A stretch of DNA of 64,000 nt from Fibrisoma montanum (GTDB lineage: Bacteria > Bacteroidota > Bacteroidia > Cytophagales > Spirosomataceae), in NCBI RefSeq assembly GCF_003583365.1, contig NZ_QXED01000018.1, positions 1-64,000 on the forward strand, read 5' to 3'. Each line of letters starts with the position of its first letter. Positions within the stretch are counted from its first letter, which is position 1. The notes beneath the pieces were generated by a model. That model had not been told where the DNA came from and ran no database searches. It worked only from the letters and a program-made list of their open reading frames with translations. Shown here piece by piece: positions 52,430-59,802 of the stretch. Both the position numbers and the translations under genes were made by a program.

Positions 52430-53164
52430 ATGAAATGCACATTGATTGCCCTTCTTCTTCTCGGTGGCATTGGCCTGTTGGCCTTCCGTCTGCCTTTGAA
52501 TTCCAGGCCCCAAGCCAAGCTTTACCCCGCTTTGGCGGAGTACCTGAAGAGTGCCAAAAAGGATCTGGAAACGATACCCGCGTCACGGCGTGCCGAGCTG
52601 GATAAAATTGCGCTGTTCATTCAGAACAAACGCATCATGGATAAGAATGCGAACCTGCTTTTCGTGAGTGGGGACAATGCCCGCCGTAGCCTGCTGGCCC
52701 AGGTATGGGCGCAGGTTGCCGCCGATTATTTGGGCGTCGAAAACGTACATGCATTTTCGGGTGGCAACATCGCTTCCACGGTTGCCCCGACGATTCAAAA
52801 AACACTGGAAAAAATTGGTTTCCAGGTCAACCCGGTGACCTTGAGCGGGCAACCAGCTTATGAATTGCGATTCGATGAAAAGCAGCCTGCTTTGACGCTG
52901 TTCTCGAAAGTCTATACCGACCAGGCCAACCCCAAAAATAACTTCGGGCTGATTCTCACCTGCGATCATACGGAATGCCCTGGCCCGGATGGGCCAACCG
53001 ACCGCATCGCCAAATCCACGGTGCAAGGCCCCGCTTTTAAAATCACCCTGCCCTACACGCCCCCACGCACGGCGGAAGGGCAAGCCAACGAAGCCGCTGT
53101 CTATGATGCCCTGAACCGGCAGATAGCCACCGAAATGCTGTATTTGTTTAGCAACGTTCATTAA
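52430..53164 (+). CDS. secreted ArsC-like pseudo-enzyme
   Basis: A 244-residue paralogue of the 49493 protein with a signal peptide (LLLLGGIGLLAF). The P-loop is changed: VSGDNARRS has Ser 80 where the catalytic Cys should be. The general-acid DDP is replaced by TPP (residue 205 area), and the second Cys pair is C178 and C183 (CxxxxC, not CxxxxxxC). It can hardly be a phosphatase or reductase. It may be a binding protein or a partner of the intact paralogue. 7 bp from arsN2. Confidence 0.72.
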   Translation: MKCTLIALLLLGGIGLLAFRLPLNSRPQAKLYPALAEYLKSAKKDLETIPASRRAELDKIALFIQNKRIMDKNANLLFVSGDNARRSLLAQVWAQVAADYLGVENVHAFSGGNIASTVAPTIQKTLEKIGFQVNPVTLSGQPAYELRFDEKQPALTLFSKVYTDQANPKNNFGLILTCDHTECPGPDGPTDRIAKSTVQGPAFKITLPYTPPRTAEGQANEAAVYDALNRQIATEMLYLFSNVH

Positions 53165-53175
53165 CCCACGGAGCC

Positions 53176-53201
53176 AGGTCGGTGCATAGCCGACCTTTTT
53201 T
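53176..53201 (+). terminator. rho-independent terminator before acr3
   Basis: AGGTCGG, a 7-nt loop, CCGACCT, then a T-run. It lies between the pseudo-enzyme gene (ends 53164) and acr3 (starts 53205), inside what otherwise looks like one operon. Confidence 0.75.
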
Positions 53202-53204
53202 TAT

Positions 53205-54293
53205 ATGAATCCAACTATTGTTCCCCCAGTTAACCGGCCAAAGCTTTCCTTTCTGGATAGCTACCTGACGCTGTGGATTTTCCTGGCCATGCTGATCGGT
53301 GTGGGCATCGGGTATTTCTTCCCGCAGTCGCAGAGCTTCATCAACCAATTCAATTCGGGATCGACCAATGTGCCTCTCGCCGTTGGCCTGGTGCTAATGA
53401 TGTATCCACCTTTGGCAAAGGTGCGTTATGACGAGCTGCCCAAGGTATTTGCCAACACCAAAATATTGGGCCTTTCACTCGTACAAAACTGGATCGTCGG
53501 CCCTTTGCTCATGTTCGGTCTAGCGGTCATTTTCCTACCCGACAAGCCCGAATACATGACCGGCCTTATCATGATCGGCATTGCCCGATGCATTGCGATG
53601 GTGATTGTCTGGAACGACCTGGCGGGCGGTGATGGGCTGTACGCGGCTGGGCTGGTTGCCTTCAACAGCATTTTCCAAGTGCTGTTCTATTCGGTCTATG
53701 CCTGGCTGTTCATCACGGTGCTACCGCCCCTGTTCGGACTGCACGGATACGAGGTGAATATCACCATCGGCGAAGTGGCCAAAAGCGTGTTCATTTATTT
53801 GGGTGTACCCTTCCTGGCAGGCATGTTTTCGCGGATCATTCTCACCCGTTTGAAAAGCCTTCACTGGTACGAGCAGACGTTTTTGCCTGCCATCAGTCCC
53901 ATCACCCTTATCGCACTTCTGTTTACGATCGTGGTCATGTTCAGCCTGAAAGGCCAACTGATCGTGTCCATTCCGCTCGATGTGCTGCGCATCGCCATTC
54001 CCCTGACGATCTATTTTGCCATCATGTTCTTTTCGGCCTTCTATCTCTCGAAGCGAGCCGGTGCGGATTACGCGAAATCTACCTCGCTCGCTTTCACCGC
54101 AGCCGGGAATAATTTCGAGCTGGGCATTGCCGTTGCCATCGCCGTTTTTGGCATCAATTCGGGTGCTGCCTTTGCCGCTGTGGTGGGGCCACTGATCGAA
54201 GTGCCGGTGCTAATTCTGATGGTCAATTTTGCCCTGAAACAACAACACAAATTCGATCTCCACTACAAAAAGACGTTTCAAAAACACGCATGA
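53205..54293 (+). CDS. acr3: arsenite efflux permease Acr3
   Basis: A 362-residue permease with about ten membrane helices and the Acr3 hallmarks: [40 protein letters not shown] (with the conserved Cys in GIARCIAM), and [20 protein letters not shown]. It exports As(III). Its stop overlaps the metallophosphoesterase start by 4 bp (ATGA at 54290-54293). Confidence 0.95.
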   Translation: MNPTIVPPVNRPKLSFLDSYLTLWIFLAMLIGVGIGYFFPQSQSFINQFNSGSTNVPLAVGLVLMMYPPLAKVRYDELPKVFANTKILGLSLVQNWIVGPLLMFGLAVIFLPDKPEYMTGLIMIGIARCIAMVIVWNDLAGGDGLYAAGLVAFNSIFQVLFYSVYAWLFITVLPPLFGLHGYEVNITIGEVAKSVFIYLGVPFLAGMFSRIILTRLKSLHWYEQTFLPAISPITLIALLFTIVVMFSLKGQLIVSIPLDVLRIAIPLTIYFAIMFFSAFYLSKRAGADYAKSTSLAFTAAGNNFELGIAVAIAVFGINSGAAFAAVVGPLIEVPVLILMVNFALKQQHKFDLHYKKTFQKHA

Positions 54294-55090
54294 AAATTGC
54301 CCTGTTTTCCGACATTCACGCCAACTTGCCCGCACTGGAAGCGGTGTTGGCCGACATTGACAGCCGCCAGCCTGACGCGGTGTATTGTTTAGGTGATCTG
54401 GTCGGCTACAACATTTGGCCGAACGAAGTCATCGCCACCATTCGCCAACGTGGGATTCCCACCATCGCCGGGAATTACGATTACGGCATCGGCCGCAGCA
54501 GTGACGATTGCGGATGTGCCTACCGTGAAGAAGACGAAAAGGCGATGGGCAAAGTCTCTATTGCCTACACCAACAAAACCGTGGGTGATTCTGAACGGCA
54601 GTATCTACGCACCTTGCCGACCCATATTCGGGTCGAATTCGAGTTGGGCAACGATCCGGCCCACCTCTGGCAACAACAAACCCCGGTGACTTTGTTGCTG
54701 GTACATGGAAGCCCCCGACGCGTGAATGAATATCTGTTCGAGGATCGGGGCGACCGGAGTTTGGGGCGTGTGCTGGAAGGAGCCAGTGCCGACATTCTAT
54801 GCTTCGGACATACGCACAAACCCTTTCACAAAGTGGTCAGTGCCGAAGCTACAGGCGCAGAAACTTATTGGCGTCATGCCATCAATATCGGATCGGTAGG
54901 CAAGCCAAAGGACGGCGACCCCCGCGCCTGCTATGTCATCCTGACGATTGACGAAACCGCCCGCCCTGGTTCAGCGGATGGAGTTCAAGTGGAATTCGTG
55001 CGGGTTGCCTACGATGTGGAGAAAGCCGCCCGTGCGGTCGAGGAAAGTGAATTGCCCGATCCTTACGCGGACATGCTGCGCCGTGGTTAA
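54290..55090 (+). CDS. metallophosphoesterase of the ars operon
   Basis: A 266-residue enzyme with the metal motifs [25 protein letters not shown] (NYD where NHD is usual), LVHGSPR and CFGHTHKPF. Family members often sit at the end of ars operons; the substrate is not known. It overlaps acr3 by 4 bp. A repeat-rich IS region begins just after it. Confidence 0.85.
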   Translation: MKIALFSDIHANLPALEAVLADIDSRQPDAVYCLGDLVGYNIWPNEVIATIRQRGIPTIAGNYDYGIGRSSDDCGCAYREEDEKAMGKVSIAYTNKTVGDSERQYLRTLPTHIRVEFELGNDPAHLWQQQTPVTLLLVHGSPRRVNEYLFEDRGDRSLGRVLEGASADILCFGHTHKPFHKVVSAEATGAETYWRHAINIGSVGKPKDGDPRACYVILTIDETARPGSADGVQVEFVRVAYDVEKAARAVEESELPDPYADMLRRG

Positions 55091-55109
55091 TTACCCGAAA
55101 ATACATGAG

Positions 55110-56399
55110 TCATCCCGAAGTTTGGGTGATGGTTTGGTAAGTAGTTAGTAGAGCCGCCAAGGCGGCTCGTAGTCGATAAAGCGGTGTCAGTGCAGACTGG
55201 CACCGCTTTCCGGTTCGATGGCACCAACTTCGTAGCAAAGCCAGGCGATAAGCATGCTGGTCGATCACCAGCAAGGACAGCAGGAAGGCATACACCAGAG
55301 CCACCATCATCATCAGCTTGAGCCGGTTTTCCCAGAACCAGAGCCGGGGCGACTGAAGGGCCAGTTCACTCTTGGAAAAGCGCCAGCAGGCCTCAATCTG
55401 CCACCGACGTGCGTAGGCCAGCACAACTGACCATACTACATCCGCCTGATCACAGGCTTGATTGGTCAGCAGATACCAAGGCTCCCGGCCCTTGCCCAGT
55501 CGGGAGACGACTAGCCACAAGGCTTGGTCGGGGTAGTCAGCATGAGTAACGGCCAGCGCCAGCGCTGAGCCTTGCCGCCACTGCTGTTGATGGGCATCCC
55601 ACACCCGGCGACGAACCTGTGTGGCCCGCCCCCGGGCGATCTGCCAGGCCGCCCGCCGACCCTTTTCGTCGACTAACTGATAGCGTTTGGGCCAGCGGAG
55701 GACAAAGCCCACCCGCTGGGTAAGTAACTCCCCCAGCCAGCGTTTACCGGCATAGCCCCGGTCGAATACATGCCAGAGTTGCCTGCCAAAAGCAGTTATG
55801 GACTGCATTAACAAGGCCGACTGTAGACTGAAGCGGTCCTGAGCGTACTCACCCCGGGTGGTATACCAGCGAAAGAAAGCAATCATGGGATGGGTCTTCA
55901 AGCCCGCCAGTAACAGCCCCATCCACTCGAAGCCGGGTACGTGCACGGGGCGTCCGCCGGGTGGATTGAAAAACCCCGGCTTGAGCCGCTTGAGCCGTTT
56001 GGCTTTGCTACTACGGACGGCACATAGCCCTTGGGCTTTAAGACTTTCAGGCTTTTCAAGCACACTTTCATCCCAGAGTATGATACAGGTCTGTTGCTGA
56101 TCCTGGAGTTGTTGGGCCCGTTGCTGAGCCTTTTCCAGCAGGAAGGTCTCGATCAGGGTGTGCTCCCAGGTCTTGGATCTGAGCAGGTTACTGATTCGTT
56201 TGGTGCCCGCCGGGGCGTGTTGTTCACCGAGCAGTTTTCCTCCTAACTCGCTCAGCAACAACCCCATACTGTTATGGCGAAAGCGCATCAGGCAACCTAG
56301 TAGCCCCCAAAAGATGTTGACCAGTCGTCGGTCTGCCTGCTGATCAAGCCGATCCAGTAGGGGTTGGACAAAATCGGGTAGTTTTGCCGTTTCGTACAA
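55110..56399 (-). CDS. IS4-family transposase
   Basis: A 429-residue DDE transposase. The catalytic residues are seen as IILWDESVLEK (D), LWHVFDRGYAGKRW (D) and the YREK-type YARRWQIEACWRFSKSEL (E). A hydrophobic C-terminal helix pair follows. The gene appears intact. It separates the arsenic operon from the YnfA and mercury genes. Confidence 0.9.
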   Translation of the reverse strand: MYETAKLPDFVQPLLDRLDQQADRRLVNIFWGLLGCLMRFRHNSMGLLLSELGGKLLGEQHAPAGTKRISNLLRSKTWEHTLIETFLLEKAQQRAQQLQDQQQTCIILWDESVLEKPESLKAQGLCAVRSSKAKRLKRLKPGFFNPPGGRPVHVPGFEWMGLLLAGLKTHPMIAFFRWYTTRGEYAQDRFSLQSALLMQSITAFGRQLWHVFDRGYAGKRWLGELLTQRVGFVLRWPKRYQLVDEKGRRAAWQIARGRATQVRRRVWDAHQQQWRQGSALALAVTHADYPDQALWLVVSRLGKGREPWYLLTNQACDQADVVWSVVLAYARRWQIEACWRFSKSELALQSPRLWFWENRLKLMMMVALVYAFLLSLLVIDQHAYRLALLRSWCHRTGKRCQSALTPLYRLRAALAALLTTYQTITQTSG

Positions 56400-56661
56400 A
56401 ATCCGTCACTTGGACGGCCTTAACTATACAACATATTGATTGTCAACTAATTTAGGTAAGAAAGTCGGTTTCATAAAACAAAATTCAAAATGGTTAATGA
56501 ACCTACTTTTTGGCCCTATTTTTTGGCTTAATCCGAATAGTCAAGTTGCTAATTAACTGTGGTTCAGAAAGGTGTGACTTTTTGAACCTTGACTTTTAAA
56601 AGCCGTTTAGTCAATCAAATCAGTCAAGTGACGGATTTTGTACGAAACGGCAAAACTACCC
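56376..56661. repeat. 37-bp inverted repeat of the transposase 5' end
   Basis: 56376-56412 and 56625-56661 are perfect complements over 37 bp and include the transposase start (the MYETAKLP codons) in both directions. The 212 bp between them shows nothing recognisable. Confidence 0.88.
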
Positions 56662-56751
56662 AAAATCATGGAGCAGGTCATAAAAATAGCCTGCCTGTTG
56701 CTTGACATCGTCGGAGGTAGGTCCGACTTTTACAGCGTCTTTGGACATAAG

Positions 56752-56797
56752 AAAACCTTCCGGTTAGTAGTTCGCACCACTAAACTCGGAAGGTTTT
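56752..56797 (+). terminator. hairpin with T-run
   Basis: Arms AAAACCTTCCG (56752-56762) and CGGAAGGTTTT (56787-56797), with an extra inner TTAGT/ACTAA pairing, followed by more T. It may stop transcription from the small left-over IS copy or from upstream. Confidence 0.5.
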
Positions 56798-56889
56798 TGC
56801 TTTTAAGCCAGCTCCCATCAAACTCCGGGATGACTCATGTGTAGGATTGTCCCGAACTTTCGCCGAAAGATTCTCTAGTTTTACGAACG

Positions 56890-57225
56890 ATGCTGATCCC
56901 CGTTTTAAAATCCATTTTAGTGTTTATCCTGGCGGGACTTTGCGAGATCGGAGGTGGTTACCTGGTCTGGCAATGGATGAAGGAAGGGAAACCAATCTGG
57001 TACGGTATTGTCGGCGGGATTATCCTGGCAGGCTATGGTATCGTGGCCACATTCCAACCCGCCGGATTTGGGCGCGTGTACGCCACCTACGGTGGATTCT
57101 TTATTGTCATGGCCCTGCTTTGGGCTTGGAAGGTAGATGGATTCCGCCCAGACAGATACGATATTATCGGCGCGCTCATTGCGTTAATTGGGGTATGCAT
57201 CATCTATTACGCACCCCGGAATTAA
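56890..57225 (+). CDS. ynfA: YnfA/UPF0060 small membrane protein
   Basis: A 111-residue protein with four membrane helices: ILVFILAGLCEIGGGYLVWQ, YGIVGGIILAGYGIVATFQ, GFFIVMALLWAW and DIIGALIALIGVCIIYY. This is the UPF0060/YnfA family, proposed as SMR-like exporters. It often sits near arsenic or mercury genes in Bacteroidota. It is convergent with the CC-motif gene at 57240. Confidence 0.88.
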   Translation: MLIPVLKSILVFILAGLCEIGGGYLVWQWMKEGKPIWYGIVGGIILAGYGIVATFQPAGFGRVYATYGGFFIVMALLWAWKVDGFRPDRYDIIGALIALIGVCIIYYAPRN

Positions 57226-57239
57226 TTTCAAAGGCCAGC

Positions 57240-57674
57240 CTAACGAACGGTGCGCTTATCGAGTTTGTCGAGTTCCATCACCAGATAGACCATTTCCTTG
57301 GTTTCGACTGAATCGCCCATCTCCAGAGAAATCGGCCCTTCTTCAGGCTGAAAGGTCAGGTGCAACACTAGCCACGGGCAGCAGAGCCGCTCGAATTTGA
57401 TGAATTCGGCTAGGTCGCCAATGATGGCACTATCTGTTCCCTGAAATACTAGCTCGTAGCTCTTGGTATGCTCCACGGCACGCGACACCTTTTTAAAAAG
57501 CGTCTGGTGTAATTCATTCATTCGCTTGATCTGGTCTTTGTCCGTGAGCTTGCAGGCCAGGGCGATTTTCTTTTTTAAAGCAGTTTCGGTTTCCATCGAC
57601 TTAGTTGTTTTTGCTTGAGCCAAGCAGACCAGCGCGAGTAACCAGGCGAACCCAGTAAGCAGGAGTGATTTCAT
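57240..57674 (-). CDS. secreted ERxCCP-type protein under MerR control
   Basis: Start chosen at ATG 57674, giving a signal peptide (FAWLLALVCLAQA); the longer frame from 57764 runs through the promoter and was rejected. The 144-residue protein has KFERLCCPWLVLHLTF, a paired-Cys pattern seen in small proteins near mercury or arsenic regulators. It is divergent from the MerR gene and has a promoter with the 19-bp spacer that MerR proteins use, so it is likely a metal-induced target. Function unknown. Confidence 0.7.
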   Translation of the reverse strand: MKSLLLTGFAWLLALVCLAQAKTTKSMETETALKKKIALACKLTDKDQIKRMNELHQTLFKKVSRAVEHTKSYELVFQGTDSAIIGDLAEFIKFERLCCPWLVLHLTFQPEEGPISLEMGDSVETKEMVYLVMELDKLDKRTVR

Positions 57675-57688
57675 GGTTTTTCTGGTAA

Positions 57689-57719
57689 ATTTAAACGGTG
57701 GAGTATAGTCCACTGTCAA
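57689..57719 (-). promoter_or_regulatory. MerR-type promoter and operator
   Basis: On the minus strand: TTGACA (57714-57719), 19 bp, TTAAAT (57689-57694). A 19-bp spacer is the hallmark of MerR-controlled promoters. The dyad GTGGA/TCCAC (57698-57702 and 57709-57713) lies inside the spacer. It drives the ERxCCP gene and lies 22 bp before the MerR start on the other strand. Confidence 0.75.
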
Positions 57720-57740
57720 GCGTTTCACCGAAAAATAATT

Positions 57741-58136
57741 ATGCTCATCGGAATCATTGCCCATGAATCGGGCTTTTCCCGCGACACGATCCGGTATTAC
57801 GAAAAAATCGGTTTGCTACGCTTGCCCAAACGAGCTAGACGAGAAAACAACTACAAGGAATATTCACCGGCTATTTTATCCCGGCTTCGGGCGATCAAGG
57901 AATTAAAGAATATTGGCTACACGCTGGCAGAAATTCAGCAGGTCATTATGTCCTATGAAACCGGTGGTCTGGACTGCCTCGCCGGTAAAGCCCAAGTGCT
58001 AGAAAAAGTCCGGCTGATCGACCAGCAAATCACTCAACTGTTAGCGATTAAACAACAGTTGTTGGAAGCCGTTGTCGATTGTCCCAATCATTGCAAAATC
58101 ACCGCTATTCTGGATAATACCCTAATAGGTATTTAA
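57741..58136 (+). CDS. MerR-family heavy-metal regulator
   Basis: A 131-residue MerR protein: FSRDTIRYYEKIGLL is the winged-helix start and LRAIKELKNIGYTLAEIQQV the second HTH part. Metal ligands are Cys 79 (GLDCLAG), Cys 114 and Cys 118 (DCPNHC). The 35-residue distance between the first two is the same as in MerR and CadR; the third is closer. Hg, Cd or Pb sensing is possible. It is divergent from its likely target (57674). Confidence 0.85.
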   Translation: MLIGIIAHESGFSRDTIRYYEKIGLLRLPKRARRENNYKEYSPAILSRLRAIKELKNIGYTLAEIQQVIMSYETGGLDCLAGKAQVLEKVRLIDQQITQLLAIKQQLLEAVVDCPNHCKITAILDNTLIGI

Positions 58137-58137
58137 G

Positions 58138-58170
58138 AATTTGCTTAAATAAGCAAATTGCTTAGCTTTG
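58138..58170 (+). promoter_or_regulatory. CadC/ArsR-type operator and promoter
   Basis: A perfect dyad: AATTTGCTTA (58138-58147), AA, TAAGCAAATT (58150-58159). TAGCTTTG (58163-58170), a perfect TAnnTTTG box, follows directly, so bound repressor would cover the promoter. The ATG of the repressor gene is at 58178. Confidence 0.78.
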
Positions 58171-58177
58171 TTTCGAA

Positions 58178-58561
58178 ATGGAAAATTCGTCAAACTGTGT
58201 CCGCGTTTTTGCCGATCAAGAACAGATTCGCCAATGCACCGAGAAAATAAAACAGGCCGAGCCGGTCTTTGACCGATTGGCTCAGGTGCTGAATTTGGCA
58301 GGCAATGCCAACCGGCTCAAAATTATTTACCTGCTGCAGGAAGAAAGCAATTTGTGCGTTTGCGATTTGAGCGACATTTTGGGCATGAGCATTCCCGCTG
58401 TTTCCCAGCATTTGCGCAAGCTCAAAGATGCGCAGTTGATCCAGGCTCGCAAAGTCGGCCAAACCGTTTTTTATTCCTTACGGGAAGAATCAACCGGCAT
58501 CTTACATTCTCTGTTAGAACACCTCGAAACGATGCAAACCACCCCTTTGTTGGCTGCTTAG
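58178..58561 (+). CDS. CadC-like ArsR-family repressor
   Basis: A 127-residue repressor with ESNLCVCDLSDIL (Cys 60 and 62) in the alpha-3 site and Cys 7 and 20 in the N-terminal arm, the CadC/alpha-3N arrangement for soft metals (Cd, Pb, Hg). The recognition helix is AVSQHLRKLKD. It precedes the MerT-MerP fusion and the GDCCVxC gene and likely controls them. Confidence 0.85.
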   Translation: MENSSNCVRVFADQEQIRQCTEKIKQAEPVFDRLAQVLNLAGNANRLKIIYLLQEESNLCVCDLSDILGMSIPAVSQHLRKLKDAQLIQARKVGQTVFYSLREESTGILHSLLEHLETMQTTPLLAA

Positions 58562-58586
58562 TCCAGGGCAATAACGATCATAAGCT

Positions 58587-59177
58587 ATGAAACTCGCCGG
58601 ATTGACCGGGCTACTCACTGCCTTTGTTTCTTCTCTCTGTTGTACCGTCCCTTTGCTCACTTTGCTGGTGGGTGCCACTGGATCGGCTGGTGGATGGGCC
58701 TGGTTGGAACCTTTGCGGCCTTACAGTATCGCGCTCACGGTGGGCGCGTTGGGTTGGGCCTGGTACGAACAACTAAAACCCCAAAAAACGATGGCATGTC
58801 ATTGCGAAACGAAGAAAACCGCCTTTTGGCAAACCAAAACCTTTTTGGGGGTAGTAACAGGTATGGCATTGCTGCTGCTGGCTTTCCCGTCCTACTCGAA
58901 CTTCCTATATCAGGATAAGAATCAAGCGACCGTGCAGCCCGCGCAGGCAGGCCCGCAACAAGTGGCGTATGTGACCATCAAGGGCATGTCCTGCGAAGGT
59001 TGTGAGCATCACATCAAGCAGGAAGTTACCAAGATCAAGGGAGTTTCGGCGGTGGATGTGTCGTACCAGAAAGGCGCGGCAACCGTGAAATACGACAGCA
59101 AAAAAACTTCCCTCGCCGACATCAAAAAAGCGGTGGATGCCACTGGCTACAAAGTCACCAGCACCAAAACGCTCTAA
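58587..59177 (+). CDS. MerT-MerP-type mercury transport protein (fusion)
   Basis: A 196-residue protein. The MerT part has SSLCCTVPLL (Cys 18 and 19) in the first helix, two more helices and a loop MACHCETK (Cys 71 and 73). The C-terminal part is an HMA domain with IKGMSCEGCEHHI (Cys 136 and 139), as in MerP. This fused form carries Hg(II) inward. No mercuric reductase was found in the window. 25 bp after the repressor. Confidence 0.88.
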   Translation: MKLAGLTGLLTAFVSSLCCTVPLLTLLVGATGSAGGWAWLEPLRPYSIALTVGALGWAWYEQLKPQKTMACHCETKKTAFWQTKTFLGVVTGMALLLLAFPSYSNFLYQDKNQATVQPAQAGPQQVAYVTIKGMSCEGCEHHIKQEVTKIKGVSAVDVSYQKGAATVKYDSKKTSLADIKKAVDATGYKVTSTKTL

Positions 59178-59180
59178 GGC

Positions 59181-59390
59181 ATGACCGTCACACTCGAATC
59201 CGTGATTACCTGCCCAAATTGTGGCCACCAGGCAACGGAGATCATGCCGACTGATGCTTGCACCTATTTTTATGAATGCACCTCCTGCCACACCCTTCTA
59301 AAGCCGCTGGCGGGGGATTGTTGCGTATTCTGCTCCTACGGGTCAGCGAAGTGCCCCCCGATCCAAGAGCAAAAGAGCTGTTGCGCCTGA
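59181..59390 (+). CDS. GDCCVxC-domain protein
   Basis: A 69-residue protein with CPNCGHQ, CTSCHTLL, GDCCVFCSYG and SCCA. The GDCCVFCSYG signature defines a family found next to mercury genes. It has a zinc-ribbon-like layout; all the Cys codons are normal TGT/TGC, so no selenocysteine is needed. It starts 3 bp after the merTP stop. Confidence 0.82.
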   Translation: MTVTLESVITCPNCGHQATEIMPTDACTYFYECTSCHTLLKPLAGDCCVFCSYGSAKCPPIQEQKSCCA

Positions 59391-59423
59391 ATGAGAAAAC
59401 CCGCGAAAGCGGGTTTTCTCATT
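59390..59423 (+). terminator. strong terminator after the mercury genes
   Basis: A perfect 15-bp stem, AATGAGAAAACCCGC (59390-59404) and its complement (59409-59423), with a GAAA loop. It starts on the last base of the GDCCVxC stop codon. Confidence 0.82.
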
Positions 59424-59427
59424 CCTC

Positions 59428-59467
59428 AAGTGTTCAACTATAAACGGGCGTTTATAGTTGAACACTT
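59428..59467. repeat. 17-bp hairpin with CGGGCG loop (right of As/Hg island)
   Basis: Arms 59428-59444 and 59451-59467 are perfect complements; the loop is CGGGCG. It is similar in form to the hairpin at 49185-49214 on the other side of the arsenic-mercury block. Confidence 0.82.
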
Positions 59468-59488
59468 CTTTTAAAGGATATTGACCTT

Positions 59489-59659
59489 GTCTCAAGAAAG
59501 GCTCGTGGCTGTTGCACAACTCACTAAAAGTCGGAAATGCCGTTCAAACAGTGGACTTCATGGACTTAATGATAAAGTTTTCAAGGCTTTAGCTGTGCTT
59601 ATTAGCCATCGAAGTCAGCGGTTTGAGAGTTGTGCAACAGCCACGCTCCTCCTTGAGAC
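59489..59659. mobile_element. MITE-like element with long terminal inverted repeats
   Basis: Imperfect 33-34 bp ends: 59489-59522 and 59627-59659. They share a perfect core GTGGCTGTTGCACAACTC and complement. The 100 bp inside has no usable gene. The ends look like those of IS5-type elements. No clear target duplication. The gap 59660-59802 shows nothing else. Confidence 0.65.
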
Positions 59660-59802
59660 GAGGAAATGTTCATGAATCGGCTCCCGCATGAGACGAAGAA
59701 GTATTCAAATATCTACTCATTAATTCGGGCATTTTAAGCGATGGACATTCAATAAATCAAATACCTACTTAAAGCCGCAGGCGAATATGCTTGACCTGAT
59801 GC

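Larger units (their letters stand above)
55103..56840 (-). mobile_element. IS4-family insertion, with a partial second copy
   Basis: An IS4-type transposase gene (55110-56399) is flanked by near-perfect inverted ends: ACATGAGTCATCCCGAAGTTT (55103-55123) and its complement with one mismatch (56820-56840). No target-site duplication was visible outside them. A 37-bp piece of the transposase 5' end is repeated in the opposite direction at 56625-56661, so the right part seems to be a second, internally deleted copy rather than a simple IS end. The limits of each copy are not certain. Confidence 0.7.

Noticed and set aside
59181-59390. Selenoprotein reading of the GDCCVxC gene
   Set aside because: All positions use normal TGT/TGC codons and no in-frame TGA is needed.
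59428-59467. Possible integron attC site (GTTCAAC / GTTGAAC ends)
   Set aside because: The ends fit the short attC pattern, but so does any palindrome of this kind. The stem is perfect without the usual bulged bases, and no integrase or cassette was found.
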